A stretch of DNA of 64,000 nt from positions 1 to 64,000 of the forward strand of contig JAKSYS010000165.1 in the NCBI GenBank assembly GCA_022925895.1, read 5' to 3'. Below the pieces are notes generated by a model. The model did not search any database. It was not told where the DNA came from and was given only the letters and a program-made list of their open reading frames with translations. This document shows positions 23,467 through 33,596 of this stretch, piece after piece; the stretch's first letter is position 1, and every line of letters starts with the position of its first letter. The stretch comes from Fragilaria crotonensis (Eukaryota; Bacillariophyta; Fragilariophyceae; Fragilariales; Fragilariaceae). A program made the translations under genes and the position numbers.

Positions 23467-24023
23467 TAATGAGGTTGTGTCGCTGAGACAAGACTCTCCT
23501 CTCGTATTGCTTTGTACAGTATGAGCGACAGTCCTGCAACTTTAGGAGAATTGTGGAACGAAAGGGTGAAACATGTGAAATGTGAAATTTGTTCATGTGC
23601 GTGCAGTATTGGCCAGAAGCAGACACAGAAGAAGCTGGTTGGTGCGAAGTCAGATTTTCATTTTGCTTGCTCTTGGTGCTACATCTCGTGAAGTGACGCG
23701 TCCAAAAATTGTATCGCCAGTTCCGCCTGGACGTTGAGCGTTGAGATTTGATGGGTTCTATCACGGATGAGTGTCTCTTATTCGTGACTGCATCAATCAC
23801 AGAATCCACAATTTCAGTCGGGAATCGGGAATTTTCGCTTCCTTGACGGACATCGGACGAACACCTTCCTCGTGGAGATGAACCAAGTGGCCTTGAACGG
23901 ATCAACTCGAATGATCTTTCATTTCTCTTTCTCTGTTTTGCCTCCATCGCAGTCAACGATCCAAGACGACACAACTATAACTATAGCCAAGACAAATCAT
24001 AGCTTGTCGTAATAGCATACAGA
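23467..24023. other. Divergent promoter region
   Basis: About 560 bases between the minus-strand carrier and the plus-strand gene at 24024. A minus-strand open frame of 191 codons (23399-23974) crosses the carrier start in another frame and shows no domain, so I regard it as chance. Both promoters should lie here. Confidence 0.5.
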
Positions 24024-24530
24024 ATGAAGACTTACTTTTCTATCCTCGCTCTCTGCAGCACCGTTGCATTTTCGGCTGCCTTTTCTCCCGCGGCGTCGAT
24101 TGTGAGACCATCCGTGATGGTCAACAACAACAACTACCACGGATTGAACATGTTTTCGGGAGCTGGTGAAGGTGCCATTAAGGAAGACATGGACCCAGAA
24201 CAAGCCAAGGCCATTGAAGAAGCTGCCAAGGCCATGGGTATGACAGTCGCCGAGTATCAATTGGGAATCAACGCGCGCTTGAGATTTGAAACTGCCATTG
24301 GAGAATTGAGATATTCGGCCGGCGATGCTGACATTGGACTTGAAGTTGACGGCAGGTCGCCACCCAACCATTTGGTGATTACTGTTTCGGAAGCAGGAAA
24401 GGCCAAGGGACAGGCTGCCGTGTCGGAGACACTTGCGGCTGCCTTTAAGAAGACGACTGTTGAAGCACGTGCTGGACGGCAAGCAGCTCAGAATGAAATG
24501 ATGAAGTTCATTCAAGGGCAAATGAAATGA
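24024..24530 (+). CDS. Small plastid-type protein of unknown function
   Basis: A 168-residue single-exon protein. It starts with a signal peptide and an AFSP motif (MKTYFSILALCSTVAFSAAFSP), the bipartite signal that sends diatom proteins through the ER into the plastid. The mature part is mostly helical: an acidic segment (KEDMDPEQAKAIEEAAKAMGMTV), a central part with possible strands (IGLEVDGRSPPNHLVITVSEAG) and a long Ala/Gln-rich helix to the end (QNEMMKFIQGQMK). I do not recognise a family. The size and helical ends are reminiscent of small DNA- or thylakoid-associated plastid proteins, but this is only a resemblance. The start is the only Met that gives the targeting signal. Confidence 0.8.
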   Translation: MKTYFSILALCSTVAFSAAFSPAASIVRPSVMVNNNNYHGLNMFSGAGEGAIKEDMDPEQAKAIEEAAKAMGMTVAEYQLGINARLRFETAIGELRYSAGDADIGLEVDGRSPPNHLVITVSEAGKAKGQAAVSETLAAAFKKTTVEARAGRQAAQNEMMKFIQGQMK

Positions 24531-24671
24531 AAGGACTAAACTAAAGATTTATTTTGGACGTATTGACGCATGATTTATTAAGTACAGCTGTATGCTAGAC
24601 ACGGTGAACCGTCCCAATCGAAGTTAAGTTCTCGAGGAGACCTACTTATTGCTTCAACCTTAATCCTCCTC

Positions 24672-25735
24672 CTAATTCATTTTCGCATTACTAAAGTCCA
24701 ATTCTGGATGCGCCTTTTTGAACTTCTCCATCATTTCCCATTTCTTCTGCTCGTCACTGGACGGCAATCCTGCGGCCTTCTGACGCTGATCAAACATCAT
24801 TTTCTCCACTGTTTGTCTTGTTTCACCATCCAAATCGGCCAATTTAGACGATTCTGGTTGAATCTTCGTCACATCAATTGTCGGATCACCCACCACAACA
24901 CCTTCCCACCATTCCATAGTATTGAGCTTTTGGAGATTAATCACTAATCGATTGCCATCTTCGACCGTCCAAAAAGGAATCATCACAGATAATTGTCTTG
25001 ACCAGAGGACCATTCAAAATCAAAACGGGTGCTGCCGACTTGAGACCGACCTTGAGATGCTTCTTGGCAATCGATACTACCAAATCTCGACCCCGAGTCC
25101 CCTCTGGAAGTGGTACTGTCACACACAGTTCTTCAAGGGTCTGAGTCCACGTGTACTTGCCTTCGACCGTGCCACCGTTGCCAAGGGGAGGTGGGGACTT
25201 GTCGTCCTTCTCGTCTGGTTGAGAATCTGGACTCACTTCTGTTGTCGATTCCACAACCGGCTCCACTTGTTTTGTCGTATCATCTATTACTGCTTTGGTT
25301 ACGGTTGGTGCCGGTTTTGGCGTTTCCTTTCGAACTTCCTTCTCGGCAGGACTCACATCAAAGCCCCCATCCGCGTCCAACTCCACAATATCTTCCATTT
25401 CTTTTGCAATATCTGCTTTATTCGCAGGCGCAGCAGCAGCTGCAGCAGTAGGGACGACTTTTGCTTGTTTTGGCTTTGTCTTTTGCTTCTTCTTCTTGGC
25501 CTGATCGGCCCTCCAAATATCAGCATGTTTGTTCAATACCTCATGGACCTTGCGAATAGCTGCGTCAGTTCCATCATCACTATTGCTACTGCCCGGTGGA
25601 CCCTCAAAAAAGTCAGTCTTGCGACGTAAAAAACGAAAAGACTGTATCCAACAAGGGTTCAATTCCTCGGGCTTGTTGGGCAACATTTAAATACAATCCA
25701 TCAAAACGTTCATCATTCTCCATCGTTGATGACAT
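24672..25735 (-). CDS. NUDC: NudC, nuclear distribution / HSP90 co-chaperone protein
   Basis: The pieces match NudC in order. An N-terminal dimerisation region has [36 protein letters not shown] Lys-rich linker ([10 protein letters not shown]) and an acidic region follow. Then comes a CS (p23-like) domain: [22 protein letters not shown], then [24 protein letters not shown], where the WW pair is typical. The C-terminus ends [17 protein letters not shown]. NudC helps fold dynein/LIS1 pathway proteins with HSP90. The frame changes twice: at the A6 run 25628-25633 and the A5 run 24971-24975 (plus strand). In each case removing one base restores the expected sequence, so base-call error is the likely cause. 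The start is the Met of [12 protein letters not shown] at 25735; Met at 25723 is an alternative. Confidence 0.88.
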
Positions 25736-26333
25736 GATTGTTAATACTTCGGCTTGATACGCCTTTTTTTGTCTTGTCAAGCCTGTATTCCGAGTAGTAT
25801 GCAACAGAATTGATAGATGTTGGCGTTGTTTTACTACTTCAGCAGGTGGAAAGTGAAATGGGAAGGCAATGCAACACACCAATGGAGCCCTGTCGGGATC
25901 TTCCGGAGACAAACGAGCATCGGTGAGACTGTAGCTGAGCAGTACAGTAGTTGTAGTCTCGAGTCTCGAGTCTCGAGTATCGAATGATCAGAACCTCATA
26001 TTCCAGTACTGTAGGACAACAGTGGACTCAGGACTCGAGCCTTGGAAGGGAAGGCCGCATTGCAGGCTCACCACGACGGCGTCGCCTCAATTCTTGTGCA
26101 TTGAAATGGTCCTCATGTGAGATGTGTGATGCATACACATCGCAGTACCTGGTAGTACTCCGAGTAACTCGTACTAGGACGAGATTTGACGTGCACTACA
26201 ACTGCTTAGTAATGGGGTACTACTAGTAGGAAGATTGAAAAGCAAACTCACAACTATCGTTCGGTGCCGAACCCGTTAACTGGTCCCTGGTACACTACTA
26301 CCCGGCATGGCATGAATACCAAGCGCCCCCACT
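25736..26333. other. Spacer with a short 7-base repeat and GTAC-rich sequence
   Basis: About 600 bases between NudC and the lysyl-tRNA synthetase stop. A 7-base unit (AGTCTCG) is repeated about three and a half times at 25955-25980. From about 26130 to 26225 GTAC/AGTACT words are dense (TGGTAGTACTCCGAGTAAC and neighbours). No gene is seen. The NudC frame is open upstream to 25912. Confidence 0.5.
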
Positions 26334-28310
26334 TTACGTATCAGACGGCTTCAAAAGTGGAAATGCAATCACATCTCGAATCGATGGGCTGTTGGTAAGA
26401 AGCATGACCAATCGGTCAATACCAATCCCCAACCCTCCAGTGGGAGGCATACCCTGTTCCAACGCTGACAAGAACTCTTCATCGACATCGCATGCTTCTT
26501 CATCTCCGGCAGCCTTTTTGGCCGCTTGCGCTTCGAATCGAACACGCTGGTCGACTGGATCGGTCAATTCAGAAAAGGAATTGGCATGTTCACGGCCAAC
26601 AACAAAGAGCTCGAAGCGCTCCACAATGCCAGGTTTGGAACGATGCGGTTTGGCGAGCGGACTGACTTCGACGGGGTAATCAATGACAAAGGTGGGTTGA
26701 ATCAATTTGGGTTCGCAGAGCTCTTCGAAGCACTTATTGAGGACTTCTCCAATCGTTCCGAGGCCGTATACGCCTGGAACACCAGCCGCTTCGGCGGCAG
26801 CCTTGGCTTTGGGAAGGGACTCTGGGTCGTCAGGATCCAATGCGGCGAAATCAAAGTCCGGAATCTCTTCCTTCACTACATCGTGCATTGTCACTCGTCG
26901 CCAAGGGCGTTCCAAGCTAACAGTGTAGTCTCCATATGGAATCGTAAGACCGCCACAGATTCTACTGTCCTGGGCGATAGTACAGACCAATTGTTCTGTC
27001 AATTCCATCATATCGTTGTAGTCGGCAAAGGCTTGATAGAGTTCAACACTGGTAAACTCAGGATTGTGGCGCGTGGAGATTCCTTCGTTTCGAAAAATGC
27101 GTCCCAATTCGTAGACTCGGTTGAATCCACCGACAATTAATCTCTTGAGGTGCAATTCGGTCGCGATGCGGAGCGTCAAGTCCAATCCCATGGAATTGTG
27201 ATAGGTCTCGAAGGGCTTGGCTTCCGCTCCACCACTCTGCGAGTGCAGCACTGGTGTTTCAATCTCCAAAAATCCCATATCATCCAACTGTCTTCTCAAC
27301 ATGGTAGTGATCGCAGCTCTCTTACGGAAGGTATCACGAACATCCTTATTGACAATGAGATCCAAGTGTCGGGATCGGTAACGCTTGGAAATATCTTGCA
27401 ACCCATGGAACTTGTCAGGAAGTTGCAAGACTGCCTTGGTGAGCATGGTCCATTCCTTGGCGTAGACAGTAAGTTCGCCCTTATCAGTGCGTCGAACTGA
27501 CCCACGGACTCCAATAATATCACCTCCATCCGTCCAGGCCTTGAGATTCTCAAACGAATCTCCCAAACGACCTTTATCAAGTTGAAGTTGCATCACTCCC
27601 GTCTCATCTTGCAACGTGAAGAATGCCAATTTTCCAAACACACGTCGGACCATGATGCGACCAGCGACGGAAACATCCGCATCTTGATCTTCTTCTCCTG
27701 GCGCCAACACTCGTCCTCCACCATCACTATCATCATCGTTGTAGTCGGCTGCCAATTGTGCTGCCGTCATGGTCGGTGCAAAGGTATAGGCAAATGGTTC
27801 CACACCAGCATCGCGCATCGCTTGGACCTTGTCGAGACGATTCTGACGAAGCTCTGATTCAGAAAGTTCAACAACAGGAGTGATGGCAACAGCAGGTTTC
27901 GTCGACGCAGGTTTATTGCCTTGTTTCGTTTTGGATGGTTGAGAAGATGATGCGGATGCTGGTGGTGCTGGTGGCTTTTCCTCGGAAGGAAGTTGTGCCT
28001 TGAGTGCCAAGAGTTCTTGAACATAAGGTGCCAAATCTTCTTTGCTGGTTCCATCGGCCTTTAGCTTTCGGATTTGTTCTCCCTTTTCTTGAACGAGTCG
28101 TTCCACATCTTCAATAGAAGTACTCATGCGAAGCATGGTTACGGCTCGTGGCAGACGGACGGAAGATTGGAGCAGCTTATGGGCTGCAACATGGTGATGT
28201 TGAAGTGAGCCAAGTCCAGCCGTCGTTGTCGAGAAGGCCCCCGCACGACGACACCAAGCCATGAACATCATGCTGATTAAAAGGACGCTGCAGCCGTTAC
28301 GATTCGACAT
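26334..28310 (-). CDS. Lysyl-tRNA synthetase, class II, organelle-type presequence
   Basis: Single exon, 658 residues from Met at 28310 (the frame is open 15 codons further). It charges tRNA-Lys with lysine using ATP. The order is: a presequence with signal-like helix and AGAFST plastid motif; a WHEP-like helical hairpin ([39 protein letters not shown]); a linker; the OB-fold anticodon domain ([23 protein letters not shown]); class II motif 1 around [15 protein letters not shown]; motif 2 [30 protein letters not shown]; and motif 3 [30 protein letters not shown]. All are intact. The presequence suggests plastid import, possibly dual targeting through internal Mets (for example [12 protein letters not shown]) giving a cytosolic form. 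The frame is unbroken over 2 kb. Confidence 0.95.
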   Translation of the reverse strand: MSNRNGCSVLLISMMFMAWCRRAGAFSTTTAGLGSLQHHHVAAHKLLQSSVRLPRAVTMLRMSTSIEDVERLVQEKGEQIRKLKADGTSKEDLAPYVQELLALKAQLPSEEKPPAPPASASSSQPSKTKQGNKPASTKPAVAITPVVELSESELRQNRLDKVQAMRDAGVEPFAYTFAPTMTAAQLAADYNDDDSDGGGRVLAPGEEDQDADVSVAGRIMVRRVFGKLAFFTLQDETGVMQLQLDKGRLGDSFENLKAWTDGGDIIGVRGSVRRTDKGELTVYAKEWTMLTKAVLQLPDKFHGLQDISKRYRSRHLDLIVNKDVRDTFRKRAAITTMLRRQLDDMGFLEIETPVLHSQSGGAEAKPFETYHNSMGLDLTLRIATELHLKRLIVGGFNRVYELGRIFRNEGISTRHNPEFTSVELYQAFADYNDMMELTEQLVCTIAQDSRICGGLTIPYGDYTVSLERPWRRVTMHDVVKEEIPDFDFAALDPDDPESLPKAKAAAEAAGVPGVYGLGTIGEVLNKCFEELCEPKLIQPTFVIDYPVEVSPLAKPHRSKPGIVERFELFVVGREHANSFSELTDPVDQRVRFEAQAAKKAAGDEEACDVDEEFLSALEQGMPPTGGLGIGIDRLVMLLTNSPSIRDVIAFPLLKPSDT

Positions 28311-28809
28311 GAGATGCTCACACGAACAAACGGGAGTACAGAAATCAACAAGCAAAGATAGTCTCTATCGTTGATGGTTGATAGTTGATGGATGAGATCG
28401 TGATGGTTGATGGTCGTGTGACGATGATGGTGGTCAGGTCGTCAGTGGTTGTTGGTTGTTCACTGATCCGAGTACAGAATTTAGAATGCAGATTGCACAT
28501 CAGTCGCCGATTGATGTCCCAACAAAATACGCGGCTGTCATGTGCGAACTGGCTACAAGTACTAGCTAGTAGAGCTACTACAGGAGTTCCCTCGTACTGG
28601 TTGTTGTGGTACAGTAACAACCCAGTTGTCGCTCGCAACCGCGCTGCGGCTACAACAGAAAAGACTCCAGGAAGGTCCGGCAATACGGGCGAAGTCCTGA
28701 ATAAAGGAAGTATGCGCGCCCGCCGGGAGGGAAACAAGTTCCGATCAATGTCTGGCTGGCGCAAAATTGGATGTGCCGGCGTGGTGGTGACACGGCTGAC
28801 GTCTGCAAG
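28311..28809. other. Promoter side of lysyl-tRNA synthetase gene
   Basis: About 500 bases upstream of the minus-strand synthetase. A GATGGTTGAT-like simple sequence runs at about 28372-28440, probably in the 5' untranslated region. No coding sequence is supported. The repeat island begins directly after it. Confidence 0.45.
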
Positions 28810-28813
28810 AAAA

Positions 28814-29127
28814 TTTGCTTACAGCGAAAAAAAATTTGCTTACGGATTGAAATTGCTTACGGAATTTGCTTACCATAAGCAAATTTATTGTAAGCAGAAA
28901 TTTGCTTACAAAATTTGCTTACTGGGAGATTATATTTGCTTACGGGGACTGTCTTTTCTACGTAAAAACATACCAATTTTCAAACACCTAAATAAAATTT
29001 ACTTACAGCAAAGAAGAATTTGCTTACGAAAATCAAATTTGCTTACAGAAAAAATTTGCTTACAAAATTTGCTTACCGGCATAATTTGCTTACTGATTTT
29101 GCTTACTGTCAAGAAAAATTTGCTTAC
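28814..29127 (+). repeat. Cluster of spaced TTTGCTTAC repeats
   Basis: Within 314 bases the 9-mer TTTGCTTAC occurs 13 times exactly and twice with one mismatch, always in this orientation and usually preceded by AA or AAA. Two related inverted copies (ATAAGCAAA and GTAAGCAGA) lie near 28874-28897. The copies are not a regular tandem: spacers vary from about 3 to over 50 bases and are mostly A-rich. No gene overlaps it. It resembles neither a standard microsatellite nor a CRISPR array (units too short, spacers uneven). Confidence 0.85.
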
Positions 29128-29330
29128 GATGCAGCAACCTTGCCGGCTCGGATGGATCATTACGATTGCTAAAATTCTCGCATCATGCAAATCGTAGCAA
29201 GGCTGGCGCGCAAACTCAACTGCCCCTAACGGTACGGCTGGAACGTGAATGGGCCGGACCTTCCAGTAGACGAGTATGTATGTAGGTATGCACTTGTACT
29301 AACGGGTTCTGGTACACAGTCACTAAGAAC

Positions 29331-29651
29331 CAGAGACGGGAATTTCAAACCCAGCCCACCCAAACCCACGGCCCACCCAAACCCATTGGGTTAAGGGTGG
29401 GTTTTGGGTGAGCTCAGGATTTCATGGGTGGGTCTGGGTGGGCCGGCAAATCATAGCAAAAAATGACAGTAGATGTTTGCTACCGGTAGTAGTAGAACCA
29501 TGTACTCCAGTACTGGCAACTGGGTTTGGGTGGGTTTGGGTAGGTCTTGGTAGATCGTATGGGTTCTGGGTGGGTTTGGGCTGGTACTTCCGTGAGCGTA
29601 GCTTTACGTGGGTACCCATGGGTTTGATGTCTTCAGAAATTCCCGTCTCTG
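29331..29651. mobile_element. hAT-type MITE (non-autonomous DNA transposon)
   Basis: A 321-bp element with perfect 16-bp terminal inverted repeats, CAGAGACGGGAATTTC at 29331-29346 and its complement at 29636-29651. It is flanked by perfect 8-bp direct repeats CTAAGAAC (29323-29330 and 29652-29659). Eight-base target duplications and ends starting CAGAG are the hallmarks of the hAT superfamily. There is no transposase frame, so it needs an enzyme supplied elsewhere. Subterminal regions are packed with GGGTTTGGGTGGG words, mirrored as CCCACCCAAACCC at the left end, which could bind the transposase. Perfect TIRs and target duplication suggest recent movement. Confidence 0.93.
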
Positions 29652-29879
29652 CTAAGAACACATTGACTCCACCCGAAGGATAGGGTTACTGATTGTACGG
29701 TTGACACCCGACGCTTCGTCCCAAAATGAATCTAGAATTTTCTGTTACCAGTACTACCGGTAGTACTGGCGTAGTGAAGTGTAGCTATCTGTGTCTACAT
29801 TGCACAAATTACATCTACACGGAGTACATGCTAACATAGGATACCGGTAGCTGTACCAGTACCAGTTTTGATTTTTGAT

Positions 29880-30080
29880 ACTCTGCACTCTGCACTCTGC
29901 ACTCGGCACTCTGCACTCTGCACTCTGCACTCTGCACTCTGCACTCTGCACTCTGCACTCTGCACTCTGCACTCTGCACTCTGCACTCTGCACTCTGCAC
30001 TCTGCACTCTGCACTCTGCACTCTGCACTCTGCACTCTGCACTCCGCACTCCGCACTCCGCACTCTGCACTCTGCACTTT
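29880..30080. repeat. 7-base minisatellite (CACTCTG)n
   Basis: About 28 tandem copies of a 7-base unit CACTCTG run over 200 bases. They are nearly perfect; variants are one CACTCGG near the left and three CACTCCG copies near the right. A 7-base period is not a codon multiple, so the open frames on both strands are by-products. It lies between the hAT MITE and a second TIR element. Confidence 0.95.
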
Positions 30081-30140
30081 GCAGCTCCATTCTGCAAATG
30101 CAAGGCGACAGGCGACAGGATGCACTTTCTGGCGTTTATC

Positions 30141-30616
30141 CCAAGGGTGGCATAAACCTAATTTCTTGTTTGTCTCAAATAAGGTTTAAGGCATATAAGG
30201 TTTAAGGCTTGAGGATTTAAACCTTAATTAAACCTCAATAAACCTAATATGAGGCTGTAGTAGTACTGAGTACTCTGTCTCTTGTGCACTGAACACAAAC
30301 TTGGGGACTTTAGCTGGCACTTCAATGGTGGTATCTGGTAACACTGCAATTGTTGATTCCAATAATGAACAATGGGGTGCACCATGGGGACAGCATCACA
30401 ATCGCTAGTATCATAGCCATCTTCTGTTGCTCACTGAACAAACAGCAATGGTAGAAATAGTAGGAGTCACCATTGATAACTGATTACTGACTACTGTATA
30501 CTGTCTACTGTATTTAAGCCTTAAAACCATAAGTTTTGATCTCACGATAAAATCAAGGTTTAGTATTTAAACCTTAATAAAGCTTTCTTACTTAAACCTA
30601 GTGATGCCACCCTTGG
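30141..30616. mobile_element. Candidate MITE with 13-bp terminal inverted repeats
   Basis: The sequence CCAAGGGTGGCAT at 30141-30153 is repeated as its exact complement at 30604-30616, framing a 476-bp AT-rich segment without coding capacity. Subterminal regions on both sides are rich in GGTTTAA/TTAAACC words. The bases outside are TTTATC on the left and TTCATC on the right, a six-base near match with one difference, which could be a slightly decayed target duplication. The superfamily is not clear. It could also be a larger palindromic structure of another origin. Confidence 0.6.
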
Positions 30617-31258
30617 TTCATCCTAGCAACCTAGCATCAAGTCTCAAATCACAAATTGGCTCCCACTTTCTTCTAATTTTTCATTACCGGAAGACCTAAT
30701 CCACCCTCTCCTGAATTTTTGGCTTAATCTTGATTTTTCGAGTTCTCTCCCCAACCTTGTTGGTGAAGCTGACAGACGACAGTCGATAAACTCGACTTAT
30801 TCGACAGTACTCATAAGTGTGTCGAGTACAAGTAATGGAGAACTGGTCCGCTCCTACTGTGCATGGTACAACGAGTACTAGTACTACTGTACTTTGTAAT
30901 GACTTCGTGCCAGTGGAAGGGACAAGGGGTGACGAACATCGGCGAACAGCAAGACGAAACAAAGGAAAGCTTTGGCTGTGCCGGTGTCTGACACGTGTAG
31001 AGTGTATGGTAGTGTAGTATTGAATGCACTGTACTAGGAATGTGCCGAAAATACGACTCAATCAATTCTCCTCATTGCTTCTCAATGCTTCCGGAACACG
31101 TCATGATTAAACTATGATGTCCACCGTAGTACTGATGATACGCTTCGAATCTTCCCGCCGACATCTACAATCGATGTACATTAGATTACAGGCTGAGGAC
31201 GGTATAGGCACACAAACACATCGACATCATCTCGCTATTGAAATAATAGAAGATCGCC
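30617..31258. other. Promoter region of ABC transporter gene
   Basis: About 640 bases without a supported gene. The section around 30820-30900 is dense in GTAC words (GAGTACAAG, GAGTACTAGTACTACTGTAC). The transporter promoter should lie in the last few hundred bases. Confidence 0.45.
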
Positions 31259-33225
31259 ATGCCGGACGTGGAAGAGGCTGCCGTCTCAGTCCCTGCTAAC
31301 TCAAACTCAAATTCAATTTCAGCAGGCAATGACAATGAGAAGGAACAATCAGAAGAATGCCGGGATGAGAAGCCTCCACCATCATTGACCAAGCTCCTCA
31401 GCTTAGGAAAACCTGAATTCAGAATGCTTCTCCTTGCTATCCTGCTCATGGTCGTTGCCGAGTCGACTGGTCTCTTAAATCCTCTCTTCATCGCGCAGGC
31501 CTACGATGCCCTCGTCAACCCAAACAACGACAATCGCATGTCGGATATCAATGGCGTCATGATCATTGTCCTCGTCCTGCACTTTGGAGGTGCCGCATGT
31601 GCGTTTGTGCGCTCGTGCATCATGATGGCGGCCGGAGAACGCATCGTGGCACGCCTTCGAAACAATCTGTACTCGTCGCTCCTCTCGCAAGATATTGCCT
31701 TTTTTGATGGCACCAAAACAGGAGAGCTGGTATCGCGATTGTCCAGCGATACAGCGCTCCTCCAAAGAGCCATTTCTCAGGCTGTTCCGGAAGTCATGTT
31801 GGGGTTATTAAACTCATCGTGTCCATGGCACTCATGTTTTGGATTTCTGCTCCTCTGGCGGGACTCACGCTCGGTTGCACCTTCATTGTTTTGATCATTT
31901 GCATGCCCTTTGGCAAAATATTGGGAGATTTATCGAAACTTTATCAAGATACGCTCGGACAAGCCCAAGTCTACTCCACGGAGGCATTGGGTGGGATGCG
32001 GACTGTACAATCCTTTTCTTCAGAAGATCGGGAACGTGAGCGATTTGCCAGCAAGATTGGCAGGCCCGCCGATTTTAAATGGTGGGTTCCGGCACGACAA
32101 CCGCGAACCACTTACCTATTCGGTTTCTGGAAGGGCATTGTCCAATCCGGATTCTTTACTGCCATCTTTGGACTTGGATTCGGAAGTTTGTACATTTCTC
32201 TATGGTATGGATTTAAATTGGTCAATGATGGTGAATTGACCATTGGCCAATTGACAGCATTTCAATCGTACATCTTTCAGATCGGCGGGTCCCTCGCACA
32301 GACTGCTAACTTTCTTTCCCAAGTCATTGAAGCCCGCGGCGCCTCTGGGCGTATCTTTGATTTGTTGGAACGCGAACCGACCATCCCGTCAGTCAATGGC
32401 AGTGATGGAACAACACCGTCGCAAAAGGTAAAACCAACAAGCTTGGTTGGGGGCGTCGAGTTCAAGTCGGTTGACTTTAACTATCCGAGTCGACCTGATG
32501 TTGTCGTGCTGAACAACTTTTCGCTCACCATTCCGTCGAATACAACGGCGGCTTTGGTCGGAAGCAGTGGTTCTGGAAAGTCTACAGTCGTTGCTTTGCT
32601 CCAACGATTCTATGATGTCACCGGAGGCAGCATTACAATAGACGGCCACGACGTTCGAGATATAGATCTCAAGTGGCTGCGCCATCACATTGGGTACGTC
32701 CAACAAGAACCTCAGTTGTTTGGAATGTCCGTACGAGAAAATCTCTGCTACGGTGTCGATCGCGTCGTGTCGCAAGACGAGCTCGAGATCGCATGTCGCG
32801 AAGCGAATGCTCACGATTTTATTGTCTCGTGGCCCATGGGATACGATACGCTGGTCGGCGAGCGCGGGGTCAAACTCAGCGGAGGTCAAAAGCAACGCAT
32901 CGCCATTGCTCGGGCATTGTTGGTGAATCCTAAAATTTTGCTTTTGGACGAAGCCACGTCGGCGCTGGACGCCGAGTCAGAGTCGCTGGTACAAGATGCC
33001 ATTGAGAAGGCCATGGTGGGCAGGACTGTGCTGATTGTGGCTCATCGCCTTTCTACCATTCGTCGAGCGGAACAAATCGTGGTTTTGGACCAGCATCAAA
33101 TTGTGGATATGGGTACGCATGATGTACTCATGGCGCGATGTACAAAGTATCAGGATTTGATCAAGAGGCAGAATCAAGTTCACACCGAGGCGACACCGGT
33201 ACTTGACGAAATGGAATTCTCGTAG
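31259..33225 (+). CDS. ABC half-transporter, ABCB (TAP/ATM-like) family
   Basis: One transmembrane domain of the exporter type followed by one nucleotide-binding domain, the half-transporter layout that works as a dimer. The membrane part includes LLLAILLMVVAESTGLLNPLFIAQAYDAL and the coupling region DIAFFDGTKTGELVSRLSSD. The ATPase part has Walker A GSSGSGKST, Q-loop YVQQEPQLF, signature LSGGQKQR, Walker B ILLLDEATSALD and H-loop AHRLSTI, all intact. About 60 N-terminal residues are polar without an obvious target peptide. One frame change occurs at about 31805-31812 in the middle of the membrane domain. One extra A in TTATTAAAC would make a continuous 655-residue protein (GLIKLIVSMALMFW), so error is more likely than loss. 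The substrate is unknown; peptides, lipids or drugs are typical. Confidence 0.9.
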
Positions 33226-33596
33226 GTACACCCCGCACGTTGTTACGACGATAAAGTGTGTGATGATTTCATGATCAAAGGAATTGGCATGCCAGGTGTC
33301 TGGTGTGCGCTACAGAATTTATGTTAACCATTAAGGTACAATTTTAGTACACGTCTTGTTTCATTATCATGGTTTTCCTTATTCGGCAGGACAGTTAGAT
33401 TTTGACCCATTCAGGAGCCCAGCTTTTGGATTCGTTTCTGCAAAATGCGTAGTGATCCATGTCTTGTCGTTCCATCTATATCTCGCTTGGCGGTGTATCC
33501 GATGGGATATCAGTGTACTAGGAATCCGAAAGTCAGAAGGGATGGCGTTCGGATTTGGTGATTCTGTGAAATTGATCTGACCGTCCGAGTGTACCA
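33226..33596. other. Convergent 3' spacer
   Basis: About 370 bases between the stops of the ABC transporter (plus) and the hydrolase (minus), presumably both 3' untranslated regions. No gene or RNA is seen. Confidence 0.5.

Noticed and set aside
23399-23974. A 191-codon minus-strand frame.
   Set aside because: Overlaps the carrier's first exon in another frame and has no domain or bias.
24590-24640. A stretch resembling part of 5S rRNA (GAACCGTCCC ... GAAGTTAAG).
   Set aside because: Only short words match; no complete 5S helices or pol III box layout could be found, and it lies between two gene ends.
28814-29127. CRISPR-like array.
   Set aside because: Units of 9 bases, uneven A-rich spacers and a eukaryotic setting do not fit.
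29340-29640. Telomere-like GGGTTT repeats suggesting an internal telomere.
   Set aside because: The words are irregular and lie inside a defined MITE with terminal inverted repeats and target duplication.
29868-30189. Open frames of 90-120 codons on both strands.
   Set aside because: They are produced by the 7-base minisatellite and have no sequence outside it.
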